From NCBI GenBank assembly GCA_938012815.1, contig CALLVV010000056.1:1-46252 (forward strand): a DNA stretch of 46,252 nt. The letters run 5' to 3'. Below are positions 31,473-39,929 of this stretch, piece after piece. A program made the translations under genes and the position numbers. The notes under the pieces were generated by a model. The model was not told the origin of the DNA. It did not search any database and worked only from the letters and a program-made list of their open reading frames with translations. Source of the DNA: an uncultured Propionibacteriaceae bacterium. GTDB taxonomy: Bacteria > Actinomycetota > Actinomycetes > Propionibacteriales > Propionibacteriaceae. The stretch's first letter is position 1, and each line of letters starts with the position of its first letter.

Positions 31473-32357
31473 TCAACTCCGCCGGGCAAGGACGCGGCGG
31501 CAGTCCTCGACGTCCTGGTTCATCTGGGCGACCAGCCCCTCGATGCCCTCGAAACGCACCTGTCCGCGCAGCCTCTCCACGAAGTCGACGTCAATCTGGA
31601 CCCCGTACAGCTCCAGGTCGTTACGGTCCAGCACATGGGTCTCGACCCGCCGGTCCGCCCCCTCGAAGGTCGGGTTGGAGCCCACGGAGATGGCCGCGGG
31701 CATCGGTTCCCCTCCGGCCGGTGTCAGCCACCCCGCGTACACCCCGTCCGCGGGAACGGCCAGCTCCGCGGGAACGGCCAGGTTCGCGGTCGGGAACCCG
31801 AGTTCGCGTCCCCGCTGGTCCCCCACCACCACGACGCCGCTGAACCTGAAGTCGCGGCCGAGATGCTGCGAGGCCAACCGCACGTCACCACGGTCCAGGG
31901 CTTCTCGGATGAGGGTGGAGCACGTGGTCCGGGCATCGATGGCCGACAGTTCGAGCGTCCGTACATCGAAACGCCCAGCGGCCAGCTCCCTGAGGGTCCC
32001 GACGTCTCCAGATGCCCGACGCCCGAAACGGAAATTCTCCCCCACCACGACCACCCGCGGGGCGAGCGGCACGACGAAACGTTCGACGAAACCAGCAGGG
32101 CTCATGGCCGCCACCTTCTCATCGAAGCGCACCACCCGCACCTCGCGGGCCCCCGCTCGTTTGAGCAGGTCTATCCGGGTGGGCAGGTCGCTCAACAGGC
32201 GTGGGGCATGTTCCGGCGCCAGCACCGACAACGGATGGGGCCAGAAGGTGATGACCGCGAGTTCGCCATCGCCCCGCTCGGCTTGCAGCACGCGCTGATG
32301 CCCGCGATGCACTCCGTCGAAGTTGCCGATGGCCACTACCTTGGTTCCGCTGTTCAC
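31473..32357 (-). CDS. ribF: Bifunctional riboflavin kinase/FAD synthetase
   Basis: Phosphorylates riboflavin to FMN and adenylates FMN to FAD. The N-terminal adenylyltransferase half has VVAIGNFDGVHRGHQRVL and GENFRFGRRASGD; the C-terminal kinase half has GRELGFPTANL with the PTAN motif, DGVYAGWL and SVGSNPTFEG. The product has 294 residues if it starts with the GTG at 32357, supported by TAACCT eight bases upstream (leaderless). A TTG three codons earlier is the alternative. It is usually next to truB, but here a 10.5-kb block of nutrient genes lies between. Confidence 0.95.
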   Translation of the reverse strand: MNSGTKVVAIGNFDGVHRGHQRVLQAERGDGELAVITFWPHPLSVLAPEHAPRLLSDLPTRIDLLKRAGAREVRVVRFDEKVAAMSPAGFVERFVVPLAPRVVVVGENFRFGRRASGDVGTLRELAAGRFDVRTLELSAIDARTTCSTLIREALDRGDVRLASQHLGRDFRFSGVVVVGDQRGRELGFPTANLAVPAELAVPADGVYAGWLTPAGGEPMPAAISVGSNPTFEGADRRVETHVLDRNDLELYGVQIDVDFVERLRGQVRFEGIEGLVAQMNQDVEDCRRVLARRS

Positions 32358-32365
32358 GACGGACA

Positions 32366-32371
32366 AGGTTA
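32366..32371 (-). promoter_or_regulatory. -10 box of a probable leaderless promoter for ribF
   Basis: TAACCT on the minus strand, 8 bases before the GTG at 32357. If the alternative TTG start were used, this box would overlap it, so the box favours the GTG. Confidence 0.4.
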
Positions 32372-32406
32372 GCGACGGGTGGCGCGGCGCGCACCCGCCT
32401 GACGAG

Positions 32407-32454
32407 CGACCACCCGGCGCCGACCCCGGCGCCGACCCCGGTACCGGGTGGTCG
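32407..32454 (-). terminator. Terminator of the lactate operon with a tandem repeat in its loop
   Basis: An 11-bp perfect stem (CGACCACCCGG at 32407-32417 with CCGGGTGGTCG at 32444-32454), 12 bases after the lutC stop. The loop contains a 12-base unit GGCGCCGACCCC repeated twice (32416-32439), whose first two bases overlap the stem. The arms are followed by no T-run. Confidence 0.75.
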
Positions 32455-32466
32455 TGTTCCTGGTCG

Positions 32467-33120
32467 TCAGTCCTCTTCGAGGATCACGAACAGCTTCCGG
32501 GGGCCGTGCACGCCCTCCACGCGAGACAGCTCGATGTCACTGGTCGCGGAGCCACCGCTGATCCAGGTTATGGGCCGTCCGGCCTGCACCGAGGCCTTGA
32601 GCCGGTGCACCGCCTCCGGCACGTCGGAGACGACGCTGTCGGCGGTGACCACGCACACGTGGCGGTCGGGCACCAAGGTCAGGGCACGCCGCCCCTGGTC
32701 CTCGGCGTGGTCCAGGCAGATGGTGCCCGTCTCGGCCATCGACACCCGCGACCCCGTGAGGACAGCGTCGATGGAGTTCAGCTGCTGGTGGCTGAGGTTC
32801 TCGTCACGAATCACCTCGAGACCACCCGCGGTCACCGCGTTCACCCAGGCCGTGGGCGCCCCGTCGGGCACGACCACGGTCTGCGCGCCGAGTTCCTTCA
32901 GGGCGGCGACGATCGCATCCCCGGTCGCGGTCGCCGGGGTACGCACGATCTTGGCCTTGTAGTCGAGAATGTTCTCCACGAAGGTGTCGAGCACGTCATC
33001 CAGTGGGGTGGGCTGGTTGTACACCCACGTGATGGGCACGTCCTTGGCGGGGTCCTTCTCCTGGATGTCCTCGGTTGCGGCCCGGACACGGGCCAGGATG
33101 TCATCGCGGGCGCTGCTCAC
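32467..33120 (-). CDS. lutC: L-lactate utilisation protein LutC (LUD domain)
   Basis: Third subunit of the LutABC complex that oxidises L-lactate to pyruvate. A 217-residue LUD-domain protein: VVPDGAPTAWVNAVTAGGLE, VLTGSRVSMAETGTICLDHA and the end WISGGSATSDIELSRVEGVHGPR are typical. The GTG at 33120 overlaps the lutB stop (GTGA), and an in-frame extension to 33156 lies wholly in lutB. It is last in the lldP-lutA-lutB-lutC operon and is followed by a terminator. Confidence 0.94.
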   Translation of the reverse strand: MSSARDDILARVRAATEDIQEKDPAKDVPITWVYNQPTPLDDVLDTFVENILDYKAKIVRTPATATGDAIVAALKELGAQTVVVPDGAPTAWVNAVTAGGLEVIRDENLSHQQLNSIDAVLTGSRVSMAETGTICLDHAEDQGRRALTLVPDRHVCVVTADSVVSDVPEAVHRLKASVQAGRPITWISGGSATSDIELSRVEGVHGPRKLFVILEED

Positions 33121-34607
33121 TTGGAGCCCTCCTCTTTCTCTCGCTTGGCCCACCACTTCCGGAATGATTCCTTCGGCGGCACCGGCAGGTCACGGGACCG
33201 GCTCCAAGCGGACGCCGGGAACGGCATCGGACCGAAATGGCTGCGTTTCTTGAAGATCCGACCCGCCAAACGGGAGAAGAACTGCACGAACGCGAGGTTG
33301 CGGCCGCGGGCCATGACCCAACCCACCAACTTGAAGATGACGGACTCGATGGTGGGACGGTGGGCGGTCTTCTTCTGCACCACCTTGTTGCGCATGTGTA
33401 CCAGGATGTCCGAGATCGGAATCTTGACGGGACACACGTCGTTGCAGGCCCCACAGAGACTGGAAGCGTAGGGCAGCGACTTGTCGACCTTCGATGCGAC
33501 GCCCCGCAGCTGGGGGGTCAGAATGGCACCGATCGGCCCGGGGTAGACGGAGCCGTAGGTGTGGCCGCCGACCCGCTCATAGACGGGACACACGTTCATG
33601 CAGGCGGAACAGCGGATGCAGCGCAGCGCCTCGCGGCCAACCGGGTCGGACAGCACCTTGGAGCGCCCGTTGTCCAACAGGACGACGTGCAGGTCCTGAG
33701 GCCCGTCACCGGGGGTGACACCGGTCCAGATGGAGGTGTACGGGTTCATCCGCTCCCCTGTGGAGCTGCGGGGCAGCAACCGCAGGAAGACCTCGAGGTC
33801 CTCCCAGGTGGGCACCAGTTTCTCGATGCCGACCACGGAGATGAGAGTCTCGGGCAGGGTCAGGCACATACGTCCATTGCCCTCGGACTCGACGATCACG
33901 AGAGAACCGGTTTCCGCGACGATGAAGTTGCCTCCGGAGACCGCCACCTTGGAGCGCAGGAACTTCTCACGCAGGTGGACACGAGCAGCACCGGCGAGCT
34001 CCGGTGGGTTGTCGCTGATGCCATCGGGCGCGGGGGCTCCCCACAGTCCCATCTCTTCCTTGAAGATCTCCCGGACCTCCGAGCGGTTCCGGTGGATGGC
34101 AGGAACGAGGATGTGTGAGGGGCGGTCGTGGCCGAGCTGGACGATGAGCTCGGCTAGGTCGGTCTCCCACGCCGCGATCCCGGCGTCCTCGAGGGCCTCG
34201 TTGAGGTCGATCTCCTGGGTGGCCATCGACTTGATCTTCACGACCTCCTTGGTGCCCTTGGAACGGGCGAGGTCGATCACGATCTTGTTGGCCTCCTCGG
34301 CGTTCCGGGCCCAGTGGACGGTGATCCCGGCCGCGGTCATGGCCTTCTCCGCCTGGATGAGGTACTGGTCCAGGTGCCGCCCGAGACGGTTCTTGATCTG
34401 CTCGCCGGCGACCCGCAGTTCCTCCCAGTTCCTCACCTCGGAGGCCCGGATGGCCCGCTTGCCGCGGATCACGGTGGTGGCGTGGCGCAGGTTGCGGCGC
34501 AGCTGCTGGTTCTGCAGGGCTCCCTTGGCCGCCTTGGGGAAGGCGGGCATCCCAAGATAGGTGCCTGTGGGGGGAGCCGGGGTCAGGCGTTCGCGCGTTG
34601 CGGTCAT
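33117..34607 (-). CDS. lutB: L-lactate utilisation iron-sulfur protein LutB
   Basis: Iron-sulfur subunit of lactate oxidation, 496 residues. An N-terminal LUD-like domain (FIVAETGSLVIVESEGNGRM, LPETLISVVGIEKLVPTWED) is followed by two 4Fe-4S clusters, CIRCSACMNVCPVYE and CGACNDVCPVKIP, and a C-terminal helical tail rich in Arg, Phe and Trp. The ATG overlaps the lutA stop (ATGA), and the stop overlaps lutC, so the three subunits are made in a tightly coupled way. Confidence 0.95.
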   Translation of the reverse strand: MTATRERLTPAPPTGTYLGMPAFPKAAKGALQNQQLRRNLRHATTVIRGKRAIRASEVRNWEELRVAGEQIKNRLGRHLDQYLIQAEKAMTAAGITVHWARNAEEANKIVIDLARSKGTKEVVKIKSMATQEIDLNEALEDAGIAAWETDLAELIVQLGHDRPSHILVPAIHRNRSEVREIFKEEMGLWGAPAPDGISDNPPELAGAARVHLREKFLRSKVAVSGGNFIVAETGSLVIVESEGNGRMCLTLPETLISVVGIEKLVPTWEDLEVFLRLLPRSSTGERMNPYTSIWTGVTPGDGPQDLHVVLLDNGRSKVLSDPVGREALRCIRCSACMNVCPVYERVGGHTYGSVYPGPIGAILTPQLRGVASKVDKSLPYASSLCGACNDVCPVKIPISDILVHMRNKVVQKKTAHRPTIESVIFKLVGWVMARGRNLAFVQFFSRLAGRIFKKRSHFGPMPFPASAWSRSRDLPVPPKESFRKWWAKREKEEGSK

Positions 34608-35362
34608 GCTGTGGCCTCCTCGGTGTGGGCCAGGATTTCGGCCAGGTGGATGGTTTTCACGCCCATGTTCATGCGGTGCATGATTCCGCCGATGTGCATC
34701 AGACAGGCGTTGTCACCGGTGACGAGGTACTCGGCCCCGGTCGACATCACATTGCGGGCCTTGTCGGCTCCCATCGCCACGGACACGTCGGAGTTCTTCA
34801 CGCAGAAGGTGCCTCCAAAACCGCAGCACTGGTCGGAGTCGGGCAACGGTACCAGGTCGATACCCCGCACGGCCTTCAGCAGCTTGTAGGGCCGGTCACC
34901 CACGTGCGCGACACGCACGGAGTGGCAGGTGGGGTGGTAGGTGACGCGATGCGGGAAGTAGGCCCCGACATCCGTCAGCCCCAGCACGTCAACGAGGAAC
35001 TCGGTGAAATCGTAGGTGCGTTTCACCAGTTCCTCGGAGGCCGCCTTGAGGCCCTTGTCCCCGACGTGCTCGGCCAGCATCGGGTGCTGGTGCCGGACAG
35101 CCCCGATGCAGGAACCGGAGGGACCGACGATGTAGTCGTAGTCCTCGAAGGCACGCACGTAGCTCTTGACGGTCGGCACGGCCTCCTTGAAGTACCCAGT
35201 GTTGGTCAGCATCTGACCACAGCAGGTCTGCTCCTTGGGGAACACCACCTTGCAACCCAGCCGCTCCAGCACCTTGACCACCGCAATGGGTGTGCCGGGG
35301 AACATGGTGTCATTTATGCAGGTGGCGAACAACGCCACCGTCTTACCCGTTCCGGGTGCCAT
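34604..35362 (-). CDS. lutA: L-lactate utilisation protein LutA (CCG-domain)
   Basis: CCG-domain subunit of LutABC, 252 residues, related to heterodisulfide reductase subunits and GlpC. Two cysteine-rich repeats are clear: KEQTCCGQMLTNTG with an earlier Cys in ERLGCKV, and DQCCGFGGTFCVKN with YHPTCHSVRV before it. These bind an unusual iron-sulfur cluster. The ATG at 35362 has GGAG six bases upstream. It follows lldP by 86 bases, which contain a stem-loop. Confidence 0.95.
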   Translation of the reverse strand: MAPGTGKTVALFATCINDTMFPGTPIAVVKVLERLGCKVVFPKEQTCCGQMLTNTGYFKEAVPTVKSYVRAFEDYDYIVGPSGSCIGAVRHQHPMLAEHVGDKGLKAASEELVKRTYDFTEFLVDVLGLTDVGAYFPHRVTYHPTCHSVRVAHVGDRPYKLLKAVRGIDLVPLPDSDQCCGFGGTFCVKNSDVSVAMGADKARNVMSTGAEYLVTGDNACLMHIGGIMHRMNMGVKTIHLAEILAHTEEATA

Positions 35363-35396
35363 ATCTCTCTCCTTCAAACAGATGAGGCATTCCTGT

Positions 35397-35429
35397 GGTT
35401 GGCCGACCCTGCCACCGAGCCGGCCAACC
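35397..35429 (-). terminator. Stem-loop between lldP and lutA (possible attenuator)
   Basis: A 9-bp stem, GGTTGGCCG (35397-35405) with CGGCCAACC (35421-35429), and a 15-base loop in the lldP-lutA spacer. It may set different levels of permease and enzyme transcripts; no T-run is present. Confidence 0.5.
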
Positions 35430-35448
35430 GTGATTCAATTGTCGTTTC

Positions 35449-37158
35449 TCAGCCCAGCATCGGTGAAATCAGCCAGTTAAGCACCGGGGTGGACATCAGG
35501 CCTGCGAGCAGGCAGAGCAGGAACAGCAGGATGAAGCTCCAGGCGATGATCCGGCGCAGGATGGCCGACTCGCTTCCCGCCAGGCCGATGGCGCTCGAGG
35601 CAATGGCCAGGGACTGGGGCGAGATCATCTTGCCCACGACGCCGCCGGCGGCATTGGAGCCGACCAGCAGCTGCCGCATGCTCTCCACAGTAAGCGTTGC
35701 GGTCCCGCCACCGATTTGCTGGCCGACGTTCGACTGGAGCCCGGAGAAGAGAATGTTGGCGGAGGTGTCCGAACCGGTCACGTAGGTGCCGATCCACCCG
35801 AGCACCGGGGCCAGGAAGGGGTAGATGGCGCCGGCTCCGGCGATGAACATGCCGAGCGCGAGGGTCTGGCCGGAGTCGCCCATGACGTAGGCCAGGGCGA
35901 CCACCGCTCCAATGGTGAGCATGGCGAATTTCATCTTCTTGACGTTGACCCACAGCTCCTTGAAGGCGTCCTTCATGGATACCTTGTAGATGAGGGCGGT
36001 CAGGATGGCGACCAGCGCCAGCAGGATGCCCGGGGTGGAGGCCCACTGGAAGGTGTAGTTCTGGTGCGAAGACGCTTTCCCTGCCGTGTCCATCATCTCC
36101 GACAACCCGGGCCAAGCGAATTTGACGTCTCCCAGCTTCAGGAAGTTCTTGACGGCCTCAATGGCCGCTACTCCGAAGACCACTATGACCAGCAAATAGG
36201 GGACGAGGGCCATGAAGATCTTGTTACCGGTGAGGTTGGATGTGTCGGCTGCCTCCGTCTTGGCGGTCGCGGTCTCGAGCTCGGGATCGACCGGGCGGCC
36301 GATGCGGGCCACGATATCGGCGTCTCCCTTGGGCTTCCAGACCCGGGTGAAGGCGATGGCCACGGCGACACTGACCACCGCGGCGATGAGCTCGGTCAGG
36401 TTGAACAGCAAGGTGGCGGAGACGATCCACTTGACGATGCCGAAGGTCACGCCGACCACCAGCCCGAAGGGCCAGCACTCCTTGACGCCCTTCTTGCCGT
36501 CCATGACCGCGAGGAGCAGGAAGGGAACCACGAGGCACAGCATGGCGGTCAACCGCCCCGTGATCGGAGAAATGGAGAGCACGTTCTCAAATCCGCCCAC
36601 CGCTGCAGCCTGGATGACGGGCAGCCCAACCGCACCGAAGGCCACGGGAACGGTGTTGGCGAGCAGGGCGATGAGCGCGGAACGAATCGGCGAGAAGCCG
36701 ACCGCCACCAGCATGGCGGCCGCGATGGCGACCGGGGCGCCGAAACCGGCGAGGGCCTCAAGAAGGCCGCCGAAGCAGAAGGCGATCAGCAGGCCGAGCA
36801 CGCGCGGATCGTCGCTGATCAGGAAGAAGGTGTTGCGCAGGTCCTCGAACCGGCCCGAGATCACGGTCACCTGGTACATCCAGATGGCCATCAGCAGGAT
36901 CCACACGATCGGGAACAGGCCGTAGACGAATCCCTGAATGCTCGATGAAACGGCCATCGTGACAGGCATCTTGAAAGCCAGGATGGCCACGACGAAGGCC
37001 AGGGCCCAGGACACGGCCCCGGCGACGTGTGCCTTCCAACGCAGCGCTCCGAGGGTGACGAGCATGCACACGATGGGGATGACGGCCACCAGGGCCGAGA
37101 GCCACTGTGACCCGAGTGGATCAGCAGAAGGCTGAAATACCTCTAGGAGGGATGACAT
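35449..37158 (-). CDS. lldP: L-lactate permease (LctP family)
   Basis: Proton-linked lactate importer of 569 residues with about 13 membrane segments (for example WLSALVAVIPIVCMLVTLGA and FILLFLLCLLAGLMS). The family segment FCFGGLLEALAGFGAPVAIA and the later TGSDTSANILFSGLQSNVGQ and SNAAGGVVGKMISPQSLAIA are typical of LctP. The ATG at 37158 has GGAG eight bases upstream. An in-frame extension through the operator region is rejected. It is first in the lactate operon; a TGGTC-N-GACCA operator lies over its promoter, so lactate-responsive repression is likely. Confidence 0.95.
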   Translation of the reverse strand: MSSLLEVFQPSADPLGSQWLSALVAVIPIVCMLVTLGALRWKAHVAGAVSWALAFVVAILAFKMPVTMAVSSSIQGFVYGLFPIVWILLMAIWMYQVTVISGRFEDLRNTFFLISDDPRVLGLLIAFCFGGLLEALAGFGAPVAIAAAMLVAVGFSPIRSALIALLANTVPVAFGAVGLPVIQAAAVGGFENVLSISPITGRLTAMLCLVVPFLLLAVMDGKKGVKECWPFGLVVGVTFGIVKWIVSATLLFNLTELIAAVVSVAVAIAFTRVWKPKGDADIVARIGRPVDPELETATAKTEAADTSNLTGNKIFMALVPYLLVIVVFGVAAIEAVKNFLKLGDVKFAWPGLSEMMDTAGKASSHQNYTFQWASTPGILLALVAILTALIYKVSMKDAFKELWVNVKKMKFAMLTIGAVVALAYVMGDSGQTLALGMFIAGAGAIYPFLAPVLGWIGTYVTGSDTSANILFSGLQSNVGQQIGGGTATLTVESMRQLLVGSNAAGGVVGKMISPQSLAIASSAIGLAGSESAILRRIIAWSFILLFLLCLLAGLMSTPVLNWLISPMLG

Positions 37159-37206
37159 GTCGGGAACTCCATCGTCCAGTTTTCTGGGCCCGGGCGGGCC
37201 CGTGGT

Positions 37207-37217
37207 TGGTCCGACCA
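37207..37217. promoter_or_regulatory. LldR/LutR-type operator of the lactate operon
   Basis: TGGTCCGACCA, a perfect TGGTC-N-GACCA inverted repeat matching the TNGTNNNACNA consensus known for lactate-responsive and other FadR-type GntR repressors. It overlaps the -10 box of the lldP promoter, so binding would block transcription. Confidence 0.75.
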
Positions 37218-37244
37218 TAGCACATTGTCGCGACGGGGTGTCCA
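37214..37244 (-). promoter_or_regulatory. Promoter of lldP-lutABC
   Basis: On the minus strand an extended -10, TGC followed by TATGGT (37214-37219), with a weak -35 TGGACA (37239-37244) at a long 19-base spacing. The transcript would have a leader of about 50 bases, including a short GGGCCC-GGGC-GGGCCC hairpin (37186-37201). Confidence 0.55.
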
Positions 37245-37306
37245 GCGATTTTCGACCCGTTTTCAGGGGATAAATGCCCTCCGAGAAGCAGCGATTCCAG
37301 CGCCCC

Positions 37307-38062
37307 TCAGGGCAGCCGAGCGAACACCACCACGTCGTCGAACCAGCGGAAGATGTGGGTGGTCTCGACGAACCCCGCGGCCCGGAGTGCGCTCAGATGG
37401 AACTCCAGGCTGACCTTCACGGTCGGGGACTTGTCGGACCAGCGTTCCTCCCACTGCTTCGCCTCGGCCTCCCAGCCCGGCACGGAACGCGCCGCCTCCC
37501 ACCAGGCCTCCCACGTCATGGCCCCGGATTCAAGGGCTGCCAGGCGGAACCTCTCCCGCTGCGCCTCCGCAACCCCCTTCAGGAAAGGCTCGGTGGCCCC
37601 GTCGAAGTAGAGGTGATCGGCATTCAGGAACACCGCGCCCGGGTTCAGCACCTGTGGCAGGGTCACGTACAACCCCGCCAGCTTGTCTGGGTTGAGCCAG
37701 TGCAGGGCCGTCGCACTGACCACGGCGTCGAAACGTTCCTGGCCCACCTCGTGGACCCAGCCCGGAGCGGCGAGGTCGAGATCGAGAAGTCTCATCCGTT
37801 CACCGTGCCGGTTGGTCTCCCGCCCCAGGCGCAGCAGGATCGGGTCGCGGTCGACGCCAACCACCTCGGCGTCGGGGAAGCGATCGGCTACGGCGTCGCA
37901 GAGGGAACCGGGACCGCATCCCAGGTCCAGGACCCGCAGGGACCGATCCCCGGGATGAACCGCGGCCAGCATCTCCAGCATTGCCCTGACGCGCTGGTCA
38001 CGGAACTCTATGAAAGCGGTCTGCTGGACGTGCCAGGCGGCGAGCAGTTCCTCCGGGTTCAT
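37307..38062 (-). CDS. Class I SAM-dependent methyltransferase
   Basis: A 251-residue methyltransferase with the SAM-binding motif VLDLGCGPGSLCDAVADRF near residue 44, acidic AEVVGVDRDP after it, and FDAVVSATALHWLNPDKL as motif IV. The substrate is unknown. Its ATG overlaps the stop of the ABC ATPase gene (ATGA), so it belongs to the transporter operon and is under the same cobalamin riboswitch. A role in corrinoid or related metabolite handling is only inferred from that. About 150 bases separate it from the lldP start, and they hold the lactate promoter. Confidence 0.85.
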   Translation of the reverse strand: MNPEELLAAWHVQQTAFIEFRDQRVRAMLEMLAAVHPGDRSLRVLDLGCGPGSLCDAVADRFPDAEVVGVDRDPILLRLGRETNRHGERMRLLDLDLAAPGWVHEVGQERFDAVVSATALHWLNPDKLAGLYVTLPQVLNPGAVFLNADHLYFDGATEPFLKGVAEAQRERFRLAALESGAMTWEAWWEAARSVPGWEAEAKQWEERWSDKSPTVKVSLEFHLSALRAAGFVETTHIFRWFDDVVVFARLP

Positions 38063-38835
38063 TCGTTCTCCTTCGGTTCGGTTTCGGGGCTGAAGATCAG
38101 GTGGGGAAGGTTCTCGTGCACGATGCGGTGCACCCGCAGGTGGTAGATGGGTTCGAGGATGCCGGGAGTCAACACTTCGTCCGGAGTGCCGCTGGCCACG
38201 ACCTCCCCGTCGTTGATCACGAGCAGCCGGGTGCAGAATCGGGCCGCCAGGTTCAGGTCGTGCAGTACCATCACGACCGCGCAGCCGAGTTCCGTGACCA
38301 GTCCGAGCAGGGAGAACTGGTGGTGCAGGTCGAGGTGGTTGGTCGGCTCGTCCAGCAGCAGATGGCTGGCCCGCTGGGCGATGGCCCGGGCCACCAGCAC
38401 CCTTTGGCGTTCACCACCGGAGAGCTGAGTGATGAGCCGGTCGGCCAAGTGGCTGGCCTCCACCTGTTCGAGGGCATCGTTGATGATCATCCTGTCGGAA
38501 GCATCTCCGTAGGCCATGAGAGTGCGACTCGCGAGCCGGCCGAGACCGACGGCGTCACGGACCTTCAGCGGCAGGGCCGTCTCGGTGTCCTGGGCGACCA
38601 CGGCTATTCGGCGCGCGATCTCCCTACGTGGGAGCCGGGAGAGGTCGTCCCCGTCGATCACGACGGTGCCCCCGCTGGCGCGGAGGGCCCGGTTCAGGGC
38701 AAGAAGGAGAGTAGTCTTCCCCGAACCGTTCGGGCCCACCACCCCGACGACCTCACCCGGCTCAGCGGTCAGGTGGGCCCCCGCGAGCACCACCCGACCG
38801 CCACGGGCCACGCTGAGCTGATCGGCTTGAATCAC
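38059..38835 (-). CDS. ABC transporter ATPase, BtuD/FecE type
   Basis: ATPase of a cobalamin or iron-siderophore importer, 258 residues. Walker A GPNGSGKTTLLLALNRAL, Q-loop VAQDTETALPLKV, signature LSGGERQRVLVARAIAQ, Walker B LLLDEPTNHLDL and switch His in LHDLNLAARF are intact. Both ends overlap neighbours by four bases (the binding-protein gene and the methyltransferase gene). The cobalamin riboswitch upstream of the operon favours a corrinoid substrate (BtuD role). Confidence 0.93.
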   Translation of the reverse strand: MIQADQLSVARGGRVVLAGAHLTAEPGEVVGVVGPNGSGKTTLLLALNRALRASGGTVVIDGDDLSRLPRREIARRIAVVAQDTETALPLKVRDAVGLGRLASRTLMAYGDASDRMIINDALEQVEASHLADRLITQLSGGERQRVLVARAIAQRASHLLLDEPTNHLDLHHQFSLLGLVTELGCAVVMVLHDLNLAARFCTRLLVINDGEVVASGTPDEVLTPGILEPIYHLRVHRIVHENLPHLIFSPETEPKENE

Positions 38836-39833
38836 TTGTTCGCCGTTTTCTTCGCCAGCGTGGCAGCGCCCTCGACAGAGAGCACGTTCGGTGGATCCGT
38901 CAGCACGAACGGGATCACGACGAGATGGTCATTGACCACCGCCTTGAGTTGCTCCGCCCCGCTGAAGGATTTGAAGGTCTGGATCGCCTCCTCATCGCTG
39001 GCCCCCGACGAGAGCAGCACGATCCAGTCGGGATTGCGGGCCAGGAGGTCCTCCATGGACCCGTCGAACACCCTGGTGGTGTTGTCACCGTAGACATTGG
39101 TGAGGCCGTTCGCATCGAGGATGGGCTGGCTCATCGACGAGCTTCCATAGGCGCTGAACCGGGTGGATCCCGCGGTGATGTAGAGCGCCGCTCCCGTTCC
39201 CCGGTCCGAGGGCGCATCGGCCTTCAGCTTGGCGGTCTTCGCGTGGATCTCCGCGATGACGGCGTTCGCCTTGTCCTCGGCCCCGAAGATCTTGGCCAGG
39301 TTGTTGATCTCGTTGTCGATCAGCTCCCAGGACGCCTTCTCGACGGAGTAGCTGGGGCAGTAGGCCTCGGGAGAGTAGAGCTGGACCCCGGCCTTGGCCA
39401 CCTGCTCCCGTTCGACTCCCTTGTCGTAGCCGATCACCAGGTCCGCGTGCGAGTTCAGGATCGTCTCGGTAGCGATTTTCACCCCACCGGTATCGGTTTT
39501 GCCCGCCTCCACCGATTCGATGGCGTCGAACTTCGCCTGGAGTTCGGGGGCTGCCGAATTGAAATGGGCGTTTCCCGCCCGCAGGTTGATCTTGTCCATC
39601 AGCCCGAGGGCGTCCATGTTCGAAACACTGGTGTCCCCGAGCACCAACACCCTGGACGGCGGTGCGTCGAAGTGGAGCGTCTGCCCACAGCTGACGATGT
39701 CGACGGGATAGTTGCCACCTCCGGACGAGGCGGCGCTGTTGCTGGCGCTCTGGGCGGCGCGTTCGGCCGCCGAGGTGCCGCAGGCGGTCAGCAGGAGGGC
39801 CGCGGCACCCGCGAGAGCGATGATTCGTCTCAT
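38832..39833 (-). CDS. ABC transporter substrate-binding lipoprotein, corrinoid/siderophore type (copy 1)
   Basis: A 333-residue exported lipoprotein: MRRIIALAGAAALLLTACG carries a clear lipobox (LTAC). The mature start is Ser/Ala/Gly-rich, then VDIVSCGQTLHFDAPPSRVL opens the periplasmic-binding fold, with ADLVIGYDKGVEREQVAKAG in the middle and FDGSMEDLLARNPDWIVLLS later. It is a close paralogue of the product of the next gene upstream (39930-40943): both have TSAAERA after the lipid Cys and near-identical NTTRVFDGSMED and NPDWIVLLS blocks. The ATG at 39833 has AAAGGG upstream. A strong hairpin separates the two copies. Confidence 0.92.
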   Translation of the reverse strand: MRRIIALAGAAALLLTACGTSAAERAAQSASNSAASSGGGNYPVDIVSCGQTLHFDAPPSRVLVLGDTSVSNMDALGLMDKINLRAGNAHFNSAAPELQAKFDAIESVEAGKTDTGGVKIATETILNSHADLVIGYDKGVEREQVAKAGVQLYSPEAYCPSYSVEKASWELIDNEINNLAKIFGAEDKANAVIAEIHAKTAKLKADAPSDRGTGAALYITAGSTRFSAYGSSSMSQPILDANGLTNVYGDNTTRVFDGSMEDLLARNPDWIVLLSSGASDEEAIQTFKSFSGAEQLKAVVNDHLVVIPFVLTDPPNVLSVEGAATLAKKTANK

Positions 39834-39877
39834 GGCATCCCTTTCAAGGCTGTACATTCGGTTGTTTGCCCCCATGC

Positions 39878-39907
39878 TGTGGCCGGATGCCCCACTATCC
39901 GGCCACA
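39878..39907 (-). terminator. Stem-loop between the two binding-protein genes
   Basis: A perfect 11-bp stem, TGTGGCCGGAT (39878-39888) with ATCCGGCCACA (39897-39907), and an 8-base loop in the 96-base spacer. As it lies inside an operon it more likely tunes or stabilises transcript ends than stops them all. Confidence 0.6.
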
Positions 39908-39929
39908 ACGACTCACTGCCGATCCCGGA

